Notes: generated by a model not told the origin, from the sequence alone. 64,000 bases of DNA from Cyclobacteriaceae bacterium (GCA_022841475.1 JALHRJ010000013.1:34301-98300); one strand, 5' to 3'; counted from the stretch's first letter, positions 7,888-17,885 are shown. Numbers and translations are program-made.

Positions 7888-10800
7888 TTATTTACCAACA
7901 TTGATGTGCAGGTAGGTTCTGAATTCCCACTCGTTTCCATTAGGAAAACCAACTGGACTTATGATGGGTGACGTTGCAAACTCTGCCGCTTGATTAGGCA
8001 GGTATCTGGGAGAAAATTCATTCAGTGAACGCCAGGTAAATCGCATACCCAGAGTAGTGTTCGGTAGAATAAACCAATCCTGTTTTCCCACGGTCGTGGA
8101 GATATCGGCCATTACCTGCAGTGGAAATGTTAAGTTAAAATCGCGGTGATAATCGAAGGGACCCCAATCATTGAACCGGAGGTGGGTGGAAAGTTTTAAA
8201 GTCTTATAAATTACTCTTACATCACCGCCATAGCGCTCGATCGTCCGCGGATCAGGACCATTAGCCTGCCCATTTCCACCATATAAATTCGCGATGATTC
8301 CAAGCTGAGGATTAATCTTGGATACGATTCGTGAATTAATTTCCCATAGATCGAGTGCGGGTGGTGCACCGGATGCGGCAGCAGGAACGCGTCCCGTTCC
8401 AGGAAAAATAACGGCAGCGTCCTGTGTGGTAGGTAAGTGACGATAAACAAATCCAATATTGGCTGCGAGCGGAGCATCTTCCGAGCGATCGTTATCCCAG
8501 TCGTACATCCAGGTGCCAGGAGTAGGATCAAACGTGAAGAGAACTTCACCACCAACAGTTTCTCTATTTGAGCGTACAACAAAGGGATCATCCAAAATAT
8601 TTCTTGGTCGGGCCGGCCCTCCAACATCTCCAGGAATTGGATCTACGAGTGGCTTTTGCCATAAGAAGTTAGGCGCGACTTGCCACTTGCCAAGCAAATA
8701 TGTGAAGCCAGTTAAAATAATATTCTTATTACCACTTCCGCTATCTTTAAGTGTCCATCCGGTAAATGTTCTGGTATAGTCTCCACCACCGTTAGCTACA
8801 AGTCCTTGAGCCGCAGCCTGTGCATACCAATTTATTCGTCCTGCTGTATAGCTAAGTTTTATTTTACCACCCCACGTATCGGTTGATTGAACTTTATCTA
8901 CATACACCTGGTAATTTCCTTCTTCGCCACGCACCACTTGAAAGTCGCGACCAACAAGAGGCTGGCCACCCCAGATGCCACCCACTTCAATTATTAGCTT
9001 ATCAAATAATTTTGTTTCTGCTTGCAGCGTTAATCTCCTCGTTCTTGGCTGAGGCACAGCAATTGAACTGATCGCTACACCCGGATCGTCAAGGTCTTCA
9101 TGGAAAATTCCGGTTAGGTTTAGCTTACCAACCTGGCGCTGGTATTTCACTAACACAGCTGGGTTTGCTCCCCACCAGAGTTCGCGGCCATACGCCACTT
9201 TTAATCCTTTCAGGTATTTCTTGCCGGCAATTTCAACACCCTGCGGTGCCAAACCATTATAGATATCAATATTAGGACCATAGTTGGCTTCCGGATAAAG
9301 TCCAAAAAAGTCGCCTTCGTAACCCCAATGATAATGGCCGGTTCTATAAAAACCTTCCAGGTCAAATAACTTGTGATTCCAGGAGTAGTCCGCTCTATAA
9401 ACTGCCAGCCGGTTAACGGAGTTAAGAATTTGGGGACCGGATTGAGTCTGCACTTCGAGGGGCCTTCCTCTGTTTTCGTAGAATATTTCGTTGATAGGAT
9501 TTAGCGCAACGTTACCCAGCACGTTAAATACAACATTCGCACGTACATTGGAAGCAGGTTTTGCTTCGATACCAACGAAGTAAGATTCCATGTGGTCAAA
9601 GCCCAATTGATTTGGGTAAGCCACGTTGTTGGGATCGGGCTTATCCGGTGTGGTGACCAGGTTTCCACCCGTATTAAAAGTTGTAATCTCCGCTCGCAAT
9701 TCACTCACCCTGATTTTTTGAGATTGCTCACCAATTAATGCAGCCTGATCGCCTCGTGCTTTCATAACGGCATCAATTAATTGGATAGAGGCAAAATGAT
9801 TATCAACACCTTCCAGCGTCATTCCATTTGTATAGGGATTTAGTTCATGAGCTTCTTTCAGTGCATAGTATGCCGCACGCGGATATAATGAATATAAACC
9901 ACGCGGAGTAGTTTGGCCTTTTGCACAGATACCAAACCATTCTTCATTCATGTTATTTTCACCTTCTACAAAATCATTCTGGTATCCACCATTTGCCCAT
10001 GAAGCATTATTATCATGAACATCCAGATTTTTGGTTTGTCCGAATTTCCACCACCCATCGCTGAATTGAAATGTGAAACCACCAATTGAATTTCCTGTCT
10101 TTCCTAACCCTGCAGCGTGCTGGTAGATCTCCTTCCAGTTGCTTACCATATAATAAGCTTGCGCTTCCTGATCTTCTGCTTGCTGAATGGTATTATAGGC
10201 ATCTGCACCGAACTCGGTAAATAGGATGGGTTTGTTTAACTCATCGCGGACACGTTGAAAAGCATCGCCAAAGGAACTGCCGCGATACATATTGGTGCCG
10301 AAGATGTCTATGTCTTTACACTCTTCTTTGATGATCTCCAGGAAGAGCAAATCACCATTACAAATGGCCACCGGATGTGTCTTATCCAATCCCTTCATGG
10401 CTACCGTTGCTTCATTAAACAACTTATACATGGCGATTGCCCGGGTGGTAGATTTTCTGTCTTCAAGAGGTATATTTTCTGTTTCGGCACCTTCCCAGAA
10501 TAAACCGTAGTTGTTCTCGTTTCCGAGCAGGTAGAGGAGAAGGCCTGGAGTACCTTTATAGCTTTCTACCATTTCAGTTACCTCTGCCAAGAGTAATTTT
10601 TTCACTCGTGGGTCCGCATATTCCGTATTGGCAACCCAGGCTCCATCCAGGGTTAAACCATATCTCCCGAAGGAGTGATTGAGCATGGTATAAATGCCAT
10701 ACTTCTCATATATATATTGGATCCATCGGGCGGGCACACCGGTGTATTGCCGGATTGTATTGACCCCCATATTTTTCAACAAGGCCATCTCCGCATCCAG

Positions 10801-11019
10801 AGCGGCCATAATGATATCATCGGGCTGTTTCCATAAACTATATGAAAAATTGGTGCCTATCGGGAAATAATCCCAGTTCATACCATTCACCATGAATTCC
10901 TTGCCATTAACCTGCAGTTTCATGCCACTATTGTCCTGAATGACTGATACTTGTGCGGACTGTGCACGTACAAGAGTGGCTAAAAAAAGAAGGGCAAGTA
11001 TTACGTAGAGGTTCTTCAT
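7888..11019 (-). CDS. Secreted GH2/GH5-like TIM-barrel glycosidase fused to a C-terminal outer-membrane barrel-like domain
   Basis: 1043 residues with a signal peptide (MKNLYVILALLFLATLVRAQ). Residues 25-400 resemble a GH2-type (clan GH-A) TIM barrel: VNGKEFMVNGMNWDYFP, then LLGNENNYG with Glu168 as probable acid/base and PILFTEFGAD with Glu269 as probable nucleophile. A helical linker (about 410-450) leads to residues 475-1043, which have no further enzyme motif. There, alternating aromatic and polar strands, short turns and longer loops (for example RADYSWNHKLFDLEGFYR and KLSYTAGRINWYAQAA) look like a porin-type beta-barrel. It is the first gene of the glucanase operon, 12 nt before the next. 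I infer an outer-membrane-anchored exo-glycosidase. The barrel reading rests on pattern alone. Confidence 0.7.
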   Translation of the reverse strand: MKNLYVILALLFLATLVRAQSAQVSVIQDNSGMKLQVNGKEFMVNGMNWDYFPIGTNFSYSLWKQPDDIIMAALDAEMALLKNMGVNTIRQYTGVPARWIQYIYEKYGIYTMLNHSFGRYGLTLDGAWVANTEYADPRVKKLLLAEVTEMVESYKGTPGLLLYLLGNENNYGLFWEGAETENIPLEDRKSTTRAIAMYKLFNEATVAMKGLDKTHPVAICNGDLLFLEIIKEECKDIDIFGTNMYRGSSFGDAFQRVRDELNKPILFTEFGADAYNTIQQAEDQEAQAYYMVSNWKEIYQHAAGLGKTGNSIGGFTFQFSDGWWKFGQTKNLDVHDNNASWANGGYQNDFVEGENNMNEEWFGICAKGQTTPRGLYSLYPRAAYYALKEAHELNPYTNGMTLEGVDNHFASIQLIDAVMKARGDQAALIGEQSQKIRVSELRAEITTFNTGGNLVTTPDKPDPNNVAYPNQLGFDHMESYFVGIEAKPASNVRANVVFNVLGNVALNPINEIFYENRGRPLEVQTQSGPQILNSVNRLAVYRADYSWNHKLFDLEGFYRTGHYHWGYEGDFFGLYPEANYGPNIDIYNGLAPQGVEIAGKKYLKGLKVAYGRELWWGANPAVLVKYQRQVGKLNLTGIFHEDLDDPGVAISSIAVPQPRTRRLTLQAETKLFDKLIIEVGGIWGGQPLVGRDFQVVRGEEGNYQVYVDKVQSTDTWGGKIKLSYTAGRINWYAQAAAQGLVANGGGDYTRTFTGWTLKDSGSGNKNIILTGFTYLLGKWQVAPNFLWQKPLVDPIPGDVGGPARPRNILDDPFVVRSNRETVGGEVLFTFDPTPGTWMYDWDNDRSEDAPLAANIGFVYRHLPTTQDAAVIFPGTGRVPAAASGAPPALDLWEINSRIVSKINPQLGIIANLYGGNGQANGPDPRTIERYGGDVRVIYKTLKLSTHLRFNDWGPFDYHRDFNLTFPLQVMADISTTVGKQDWFILPNTTLGMRFTWRSLNEFSPRYLPNQAAEFATSPIISPVGFPNGNEWEFRTYLHINVGK

Positions 11020-11168
11020 AATAGGTTTGATTTACTGTGTAAAGGATTGAAAGCAATCGATTGTTTTACTTTCACTCCGAAATCGTTTGAAATTAGGCCA
11101 CTTTAGTTTGGAAAATGAAAAAACTGACTACATCAATATTTTCATTGGGCTACTACAATCTTTCAATT

Positions 11169-11203
11169 TTGTATTCCAGAGGCTGATTAAATAAATATAT
11201 TTG
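11169..11203 (+). promoter_or_regulatory. Candidate Bacteroidota sigma-A promoter of the sensor-regulator
   Basis: TATATTTG at 11196-11203 is an exact TAnnTTTG -7 element, preceded by TTG at 11169-11171 (24-nt spacer, one longer than the usual 17-23). It lies 39 nt before the chosen ATG. No equally good match was seen on the minus strand for the divergent glucanase operon. Confidence 0.4.
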
Positions 11204-11242
11204 TTGCTCACCGGCTGCACAAAGGCCATTCAAAAGGTATTT

Positions 11243-14083
11243 ATGAGGTTTTCAAGGTGGGCTTTTAAGAATTTGCTATTTCTTTTTTGCTGGATATCGG
11301 GATCGCTATCATCATATGCTATCAATGGCCAATATCCCATCAAGAATTTTGCTCCGGCTGACTATGGAGCTGGTATCCAAAACATAGACTTTGCACAGAA
11401 TAGAAATTTGAATCTGTTTGTAGCCAATAATCTCGGCATACTCTCCTTTAATGGAAATCAATGGCAAACCCAGGCATTAAACACGGGTAAAAAGCAACGA
11501 TCACTAGCATTTGATGATAGTTCGAATCGCTTATATGTTGGTTCGCAGGGGGAGTTTGGTTTTTTTGAAGGCAACTGGCACTACGTTTCGTTACTCGAAA
11601 AAATTCCGAAGGATCAACAAGACTTTGATGAAGTATGGGATGTTTTCATTTTCGATTCAAGGGTATTCTTTTGCACGTTTCAGGGAATTTATAGCTACGA
11701 TGGAAATAGCGTTTCTATTATTACCAATCCGAAAGGATTTAACCGGTCATTTTTAGCGGGTAATAAATTATTTACACAATCACCAGCCGGTGAACTTTTT
11801 GAAATTGAAGGCGACAAGCTGATTCCTCTCATTCGAAAAGAAAGTGTGAACCAGGTTGTTGCAGGTGTTATCCGCAGTGAAGCGGGGTATGTGTTTGTTT
11901 ATAATTCAGGCAAAGTTGAATTCTTTGATTCGTTTGGAGTAACGGATACATACCCGGATCTGGCTAAGAATCTTTCCGGTACGTATGTGAACCACGTAAC
12001 ACAAATTTCTGATGGCCGGTTAGTAATTTCCACGCAGCGTGCCGGATTGTTTATTTATGATCCGCTTACTAATCAACTAGAAAATATCAGCACCGAAGAA
12101 GGATTAATGTCGAATGCGTGCCTGAGAGTGTTCCAGGATAAAAGTGGTAACCTATGGATAGGAATGCAAAACGGGATCGCCTTAATCGACATCAAATCTC
12201 CCTTGCGTTTAATCAACCAGAATATAGGTATGCAGGGGAGTGGCTACGAGGCTTTTGAAGTACCCGAGGGCACTTACTATACCACTTCCAATGGAATTTA
12301 TTTTCTGCCGATTAATGCTTCAACGAGTTCCTTCCTACATGGAACCGAGGGGCCGGCCTATGGCATGCAGCTGATAAATAAAAAACTTTATGCAGGCCAC
12401 CACACTGGTTTATTTATGTTGGAAAAAGGAAAAGCAACGCGGATCACCACCAGTGATGGACTATGGCAAGTGAAGCAGTTGCAATCAAATCCTAATTATG
12501 CGATTGGAGGTACCTATTCCGGACTCCAGCTTTTTCAGATTAATGCGAGTGGTGAACTACGTGAAGTTCAGCAAATTAAAGGATTCACAGAGTCCAGTAG
12601 ATTTTTTGAGGAAGATAGAAAAGGCAGAATCTGGGTTGGTCAGTATTACAAAGGGTTGTACTTATTAACGCTTAGAGATTCACTGCGTGAAGCAGTTGTA
12701 AACAAAGTTTCTGAATCGCATAAACTCCCCATTCAACAGTATATATTTTTAAGCAGAATAGATGATGAATTATACATCAGCACCGCCAAGGGTATCTTCA
12801 AACTAGACCAGTCAACGGATACGATAGAAGAAGAAGATATATTTTCTAAAGTAGTTGGAAAGAATTGGGTATATCAACTTGTGCAGGATAAGCAAAAGAA
12901 TGTATACATCTATTCCGAAAATCTCGTAGGCTTGTACAAACAGGTGAGTCCAGGAAATTATGTCTATGTACCATCATCTCTTTTTCAGTTACGGCAATCC
13001 TTTAACAATGACTTGTTAAGTGTTTCCCGCAATGTGCAAAATGGTATTCTGTTTAATGCGAATGAGGGTTTTATACATTATAACCCAGACCTGGAGGATA
13101 GGGTTTCAATAGCAATCGAACCCCTTGTGAGCCGGGTATTAAGCGTGGCAGATGATAGCGTTTTGTATTCCCGGATCCCATTTCAAACCAGGTCCGGTTT
13201 TGTTGAACCAATCCGGATCACGGAGGGTACCCGGGTCTTACAATTTGTAGTTGAGTCATTTAAATTTAAAGATGTTAATAATCAACAATTCCGATACCAC
13301 CTCAGGGGTTTTGATGAGGATTTCGGAAAGTGGACTAATGCAAGCCTGAAAGAATATACCAATCTGAAAGTAGGCTTGTATACGTTTCGGGTTCAAACAT
13401 TCGATTCGCGAGGAGAAATCGTAACGAGTCAACCCTTACAGGTTATAGTAACTCCACCATTCTATAAGAGCCTTGTTGCCCGAATAATATATTTCTTGTT
13501 AGGTATTTCCGTTTTGTATCTGATCTACCGTTTCCAGCGTCAATATTATAGAGGAAAAAATGCAAGACTTGAGCAGGTCAGACAAAAGGAGCTGGCGCAG
13601 AAGCAGAAGGAACTTCAGGAATTAAAGGAAGAGCAGATAAAAAGTGAATTACATCATGTAAATAATCTTTTAGCGGCCTCTACCATGAATCTGGTGGTGA
13701 AGAATGAATTTATGGAAAACATAAAAGGGGAAATTCAACAGGTAAAAGTCACTGACAAAGTAGAAGATAAGCAGCGTGCTCTGGAGCGTATTATTAAAGA
13801 AATTGATACAACACTTAGAGTACAAGAAGATTGGAAACAATTCGAACACCACTTTGATCGGGTTCATGGAGATTTTCTGAAACGACTCACTACCCAGTTT
13901 ACTGACCTTACCCCTGGAGAACAAAAGTTGTGTGCTTTCTTGCGCCTTAAAATGGACACTAAAGAAATTGCTAACCTCATGAGTATTTCCTTGCGTGGTG
14001 TTGAGGTTGCACGCTATCGGCTGCGTAAAAAACTAGGGCTCGATGCTCATCAGAATTTGGCGAAGTTTATTCTGGAGTTTTGA
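11243..14083 (+). CDS. Membrane sensor-regulator: periplasmic propeller, Y_Y_Y, TM helix, coiled coil, LuxR-type HTH
   Basis: 946 residues from ATG 11243; it opens with a signal-peptide-like stretch (NLLFLFCWISGSLSSYA), whereas upstream TTG codons would add an implausible leader. Residues about 35-660 hold two-component-regulator-propeller repeats (LWIGMQNGI, IWVGQYYKGLYLL). A Y_Y_Y domain follows at about 672-737 (YHLRGFDEDFGKWTN), then one TM helix (about 743-763), a Gln/Glu/Lys-rich coiled coil and a C-terminal HTH (about 883-946: LTPGEQKLCAFLRLKMDTKEIANLMSIS in two parts, RGVEVARYRLRKKLG). No histidine-kinase or receiver domain is present, so it differs from hybrid two-component PUL regulators and should act as a one-component switch. 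It is divergent from the glucanase operon by 223 nt and probably controls it on sensing glucan fragments. Confidence 0.8.
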   Translation: MRFSRWAFKNLLFLFCWISGSLSSYAINGQYPIKNFAPADYGAGIQNIDFAQNRNLNLFVANNLGILSFNGNQWQTQALNTGKKQRSLAFDDSSNRLYVGSQGEFGFFEGNWHYVSLLEKIPKDQQDFDEVWDVFIFDSRVFFCTFQGIYSYDGNSVSIITNPKGFNRSFLAGNKLFTQSPAGELFEIEGDKLIPLIRKESVNQVVAGVIRSEAGYVFVYNSGKVEFFDSFGVTDTYPDLAKNLSGTYVNHVTQISDGRLVISTQRAGLFIYDPLTNQLENISTEEGLMSNACLRVFQDKSGNLWIGMQNGIALIDIKSPLRLINQNIGMQGSGYEAFEVPEGTYYTTSNGIYFLPINASTSSFLHGTEGPAYGMQLINKKLYAGHHTGLFMLEKGKATRITTSDGLWQVKQLQSNPNYAIGGTYSGLQLFQINASGELREVQQIKGFTESSRFFEEDRKGRIWVGQYYKGLYLLTLRDSLREAVVNKVSESHKLPIQQYIFLSRIDDELYISTAKGIFKLDQSTDTIEEEDIFSKVVGKNWVYQLVQDKQKNVYIYSENLVGLYKQVSPGNYVYVPSSLFQLRQSFNNDLLSVSRNVQNGILFNANEGFIHYNPDLEDRVSIAIEPLVSRVLSVADDSVLYSRIPFQTRSGFVEPIRITEGTRVLQFVVESFKFKDVNNQQFRYHLRGFDEDFGKWTNASLKEYTNLKVGLYTFRVQTFDSRGEIVTSQPLQVIVTPPFYKSLVARIIYFLLGISVLYLIYRFQRQYYRGKNARLEQVRQKELAQKQKELQELKEEQIKSELHHVNNLLAASTMNLVVKNEFMENIKGEIQQVKVTDKVEDKQRALERIIKEIDTTLRVQEDWKQFEHHFDRVHGDFLKRLTTQFTDLTPGEQKLCAFLRLKMDTKEIANLMSISLRGVEVARYRLRKKLGLDAHQNLAKFILEF

Positions 14084-14340
14084 AAGAATGCCACTTATTA
14101 TATAGGCAGAATTCAAAAGTAAAAGATACTGAAATGCATTGTATACGGGTAGGTAGTTTTACTTTCGCGAGGTGTAATTAAGATCTTGTTATACCTGCTA
14201 TAGGACAGTCCGGTACCTGATCATAATCCTTGTATATTATTTCTTAAATGACTAGAATTAGAGAAATAAAGTTGATCCGGAAATGATTTTAGAGGAGGAT
14301 CGGATAGATTGTTTATTATAACTACTTGAATCAGGACATC

Positions 14341-15552
14341 ATGAAAGTACTTTTTTACACACGCGAATACCCACCCCATGTTTATGGCGGAGCCGGTGTT
14401 CATGTGGAATACCTCGCACGTGAGTTATCCCAGTTGATGGAAGTAGAAGTGCGCTGCTTTGGCGATCAGGATAAGGAAGCTGAACAACTGCGAGTTTTAG
14501 GATTCAATTCGGATTCACTCCCTCTAAACAACACAAAACCTGAACTGGCTCCCATCTTTAGAACCCTCAATACTTGTATTCAAATGAACAGCGGGGTTAT
14601 GAATGCCGACATCGTGCATTGCCATACCTGGTATGCTCAGTTTGCAGGCATCTTATCAAAACTTTGTTATGGCATACCGCTGATTGTAACCACCCATTCA
14701 CTTGAACCCCTCCGGCCCTGGAAGCGGGAACAACTGGGTAGGGGATATGACGCTTCTTCGTGGATTGAAAAGACAGCTATTGAAATGGCCGATGCGGTCA
14801 TAGCCGTATCTCAGGAAACCAAAGCGGATGTGCTCAACTATTTTAATGTAGATGAGAAGAAGGTGAGCGTAATTTATAATGGGATTGACCTCGATGAATA
14901 CAGCGAAACTAATGATACATCCGCATTGGATAAATTCGGGATAGATAAATTAAAGCCTTATGTTCTTTTTGTAGGCCGGATCACAAGACAAAAGGGAATT
15001 ATCCATTTGGTAAACGCGATCAGATATATCAATAGCGAAACACAGGTAATATTATGTGCCGGTGCACCAGATACCGAAGAGATTGGCCGCGAAATGAAAC
15101 AGAGCGTGGAAGAAGTTCAGAAAATCAGGAGTAATGTGATCTGGATAGCCGAAATGGTAAGTAAAAGGGAAGCGATCCAATTGTATTCGCATGCGGCCGT
15201 GTTCTGTTGCCCTTCTATCTATGAGCCCTTTGGAATCATCAACATTGAAGCGATGGCGTGTAAAACAGCCGTGGTGGCAAGTAGTGTGGGTGGTATTAAA
15301 GAAGTAGTGGTAGATGGAGAAACCGGAATCCTTGTACCACTGGAACAAGAAACCACAGCACCTTTTGAAGCTTCTCATCCGGACAAATTCTCACGCGATC
15401 TGGCAGCAGGAATCAATAAATTAATGGCCGATAAAAATTTAAGAGAAACCATGGGCGCAGTTGGCAGAAAAAGAGTAGAAAAATATTTTGACTGGAAGGC
15501 GATAGCAAAGCAGACGGAGACTTTATATAAAAAAATTCTGAATCATGATTAA
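14341..15552 (+). CDS. glgA: Glycogen synthase, GT4 family (GlgA/GlgM-like)
   Basis: 403 residues. The ATG at 14341 is preceded by AGGA and starts MKVLFYTREYPPHVYGGAG, the nucleotide-sugar binding Gly loop of this family; a TTG five codons upstream is less likely. Other marks are HCHTWYA, TTHSLEPLRPWK, FVGRITRQKG and the GT4 E-x7-E motif in EPFGIINIEAMA. The short length and sequence style match the actinobacterial-type glycogen synthase, which uses ADP-glucose and in Actinobacteria can make maltose-1-phosphate. It overlaps glgC by 8 nt, giving a two-gene operon from glucose-1-phosphate to glucan. No branching enzyme or GlgE is in the window, so whether it extends glycogen or makes maltose-1-phosphate is open. 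Confidence 0.88.
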   Translation: MKVLFYTREYPPHVYGGAGVHVEYLARELSQLMEVEVRCFGDQDKEAEQLRVLGFNSDSLPLNNTKPELAPIFRTLNTCIQMNSGVMNADIVHCHTWYAQFAGILSKLCYGIPLIVTTHSLEPLRPWKREQLGRGYDASSWIEKTAIEMADAVIAVSQETKADVLNYFNVDEKKVSVIYNGIDLDEYSETNDTSALDKFGIDKLKPYVLFVGRITRQKGIIHLVNAIRYINSETQVILCAGAPDTEEIGREMKQSVEEVQKIRSNVIWIAEMVSKREAIQLYSHAAVFCCPSIYEPFGIINIEAMACKTAVVASSVGGIKEVVVDGETGILVPLEQETTAPFEASHPDKFSRDLAAGINKLMADKNLRETMGAVGRKRVEKYFDWKAIAKQTETLYKKILNHD

Positions 15553-16813
15553 CGATGACGTAATAGCGATCATTCTAGGGGGAGGCCAGGGATCGCGTTT
15601 GTATCCTTTAACAGCTAAACGTTCTAAGCCTGCCGTTCCTATCGCAGGAAAATACCGATTGGTTGACATTCCCTTGTCCAATTGTATTAATTCGAATATC
15701 AGCAGGATGTTCGTGCTTACCCAATTCAATTCGGCTTCGCTTAATCGTCATATTAAGAATACTTACAATTTTAGTTTGTTCAGTCGTGCCTTTGTTGATT
15801 TGCTGGCTGCAGAACAGACCATGTCAAACAAAAATTGGTTCCAGGGCACAGCGGATGCGGTGCGACAAAGTATGCACCACTTTCTCAACCATGAGTTTAA
15901 ATATGTTTTGATTCTTTCGGGCGATCAGTTGTATCAAATGGATTTCAACGTGCTCATTCAACGGCATATTGACAGTGGGGCCCGGATTACCATCGCTACG
16001 TTGCCGGTGAAAGCCGAAGAAGGTGTGGAATTCGGTATCATGAAGACTGACCACGAAAGCATGATCACCAGTTTTATTGAAAAGCCGAATGCAGAAGAAA
16101 TTCTGAAATGGAATTCTGATGTAAGTGAATATATGCAATCAGAAGGTCGATTGTACCTGGCTTCGATGGGTATTTATGTGTTTGACAGGGATTTGTTAAT
16201 TGAGCTGATGAACGATCCGCATACCATTGACTTCGGAAAAGAAATCATTCCGCAATCCATCCGAAAACATAAAGTACTCAGTTATCAGTTTGAAGGCTAT
16301 TGGACGGACATTGGCAATATCCGTTCCTACTATGAAGCTAACCTCAGCTTCACAGATGGGATACCACACTTTAATCTTTTTGATAATAGAAAGCGCATCT
16401 ATACACATGCCAGAATTCTTCCTACTTCTAAAATATCAGGAACATTAATCAATGATTCTGTTATTGCAGATGGTTGCATCATTCATGCTGCTAAAATAGA
16501 ACGATCTGTTATTGGAATAAGGTCAAGAATAGGAAAGGGGAGTACAGTTATCAAAACGTATATGATGGGTAGTGACTCTTACCAAACGCTGTCAGAAATC
16601 GCTGCCCGGCCAGGCGACATCTTGATGGGCATTGGTGAAGATTGTCATATTGAAAATGCTATTCTGGATAAAAGCTGTCAAATTGGAAATAATGTCACGA
16701 TTATTGGTGGTGCGCATCTTCCCAATCAGGAAACAGATTTGTATGTAGTGGCAGGCGGAATTGTAGTTGTAAAAAAAGGTGCTACCATACCCCCTGGATT
16801 TGTGTTAAGTTAG
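15545..16813 (+). CDS. glgC: Glucose-1-phosphate adenylyltransferase (ADP-glucose pyrophosphorylase)
   Basis: 422 residues, typical for GlgC. The N-terminal pyrophosphorylase loop reads GGGQGSRLYPLTAKRSKP, followed by GKYRLVDIPLSNCINS, LSGDQLYQMD (the Asp-bearing catalytic segment) and FIEKP. The C-terminal third (from about 290) is a left-handed beta-helix of hexapeptide character with GMGEDCHIENAI-like turns (here GIGEDCHIENAI). The enzyme makes ADP-glucose from ATP and glucose-1-phosphate, the substrate for the synthase encoded just upstream. The 8-nt overlap with glgA implies coupled translation. Confidence 0.95.
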   Translation: MINDDVIAIILGGGQGSRLYPLTAKRSKPAVPIAGKYRLVDIPLSNCINSNISRMFVLTQFNSASLNRHIKNTYNFSLFSRAFVDLLAAEQTMSNKNWFQGTADAVRQSMHHFLNHEFKYVLILSGDQLYQMDFNVLIQRHIDSGARITIATLPVKAEEGVEFGIMKTDHESMITSFIEKPNAEEILKWNSDVSEYMQSEGRLYLASMGIYVFDRDLLIELMNDPHTIDFGKEIIPQSIRKHKVLSYQFEGYWTDIGNIRSYYEANLSFTDGIPHFNLFDNRKRIYTHARILPTSKISGTLINDSVIADGCIIHAAKIERSVIGIRSRIGKGSTVIKTYMMGSDSYQTLSEIAARPGDILMGIGEDCHIENAILDKSCQIGNNVTIIGGAHLPNQETDLYVVAGGIVVVKKGATIPPGFVLS

Positions 16814-16957
16814 ATAAAGCAAAGTGGTTGTAGCATGTGATAAATGTGAATGCTTTCTTTCGCAGAAAATTGAAATTGGGAAATCGTTGTAAAATATTTT
16901 TCGGCTATATCCCAATCATAATTGTTGTTTGACTAACATAATGATCCAAAGCAAATA

Positions 16958-17536
16958 TTAACTGCCAACTTCTAGTTCCTCGGCTGGTTTAAGAATTTCA
17001 CAGGATAACACAAACGTTGGTTTATAGAATCCGCTGATACGAGCGAATGCTACTTTGAGGATTACGTAATCACCGAGCGTGAGTTTTTTATAGGTTCCTT
17101 CCGGAATTCCGAAGTGCGTAGTTTTTCCAATCGTTATCAGGTATTGCCCTTCATCCAGGAATTTGCTTGTAATGTATCCCTGGTAAATTAATTTCTGATT
17201 GTTCTTAATCAACTTTCCGATATATTCTTCCGGGTATTGGTATCCGTCACAATGCCCGGTCATTAATTGTTCGCGGTCGGAGTTGCTAAGCGTTTCTTCC
17301 TTTTCTGAATATAGACGGATCATATCCAATTTGGCAAGAAGTGGTTCAAATCGCGCATTGTCTTTATCATCCTGAAGTACAACCGGGTTGTTTAAACCCT
17401 TCTGAACCAACCAGGCAAAAAGAAAAGGCACTGGTAACACGACCAGTGGCCAGGGAGATCTAACAGATATTGCACCTATGATGATGAAGGCCGCTACGGG
17501 CAGACTAAAGGGAAGTGTTTGTCGATACGTTGTCAC
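16958..17536 (-). CDS. Hypothetical membrane protein, two N-terminal TM segments
   Basis: 192 residues; I do not recognise the family. Two hydrophobic helices (about 9-25 and 29-45, joined by SVRSPWP) are followed by a charged helical stretch with LYSEKEETLSNSDREQLM and then a beta-rich C-terminal half (LIYQGYITSKFLDEGQYLITIG, GDYVILKVAFARISGF). The soluble part probably faces the cytoplasm. It stands alone, convergent with glgC and divergent from the TPR/MORN gene, so context gives no function. Confidence 0.55.
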   Translation of the reverse strand: MTTYRQTLPFSLPVAAFIIIGAISVRSPWPLVVLPVPFLFAWLVQKGLNNPVVLQDDKDNARFEPLLAKLDMIRLYSEKEETLSNSDREQLMTGHCDGYQYPEEYIGKLIKNNQKLIYQGYITSKFLDEGQYLITIGKTTHFGIPEGTYKKLTLGDYVILKVAFARISGFYKPTFVLSCEILKPAEELEVGS

Positions 17537-17885
17537 TTTATATTTATTTGAAATTTAGATGTCATTTACACTTTTGAAAAGGGGCAGCGATCCTGCCACG
17601 ACCCGTAGCCATAGAAATTATCAATCCAATAGGTGAGAGGTTTCTCCTCTATCAGCATAAAGGAAAGATAATAAAAGACCCAGGAATCGAAATATGAATC
17701 TTACATGATTATTACACTTAATTAAGGGTATGGCGTTGGCTCACCACCAGAAAGGTTATTTGAATATAAATTTAACCGATATAAGATTAACGAAAATTTG
17801 GAAAATTGGCTTGAACTGATTTTTTTAGTATAACTCTAACTTATTGATTCAACTTACTGGCTTTAATCTATCCTAAATCATTCGC
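17537..17885. other. 349-bp divergent intergenic region
   Basis: AT-rich spacer between a minus-strand membrane protein gene and the plus-strand TPR/MORN gene. It must hold both promoters but no TAnnTTTG match with a well-placed TTG was found. A short imperfect hairpin (AGAGG/CCTCT) lies near 17636-17650. No credible small ORF or RNA gene was seen. Confidence 0.5.

Noticed and set aside
17636..17650. AGAGG/CCTCT hairpin as a terminator
   Set aside because: Only five pairs, no T-run, and it lies in a divergent promoter region.
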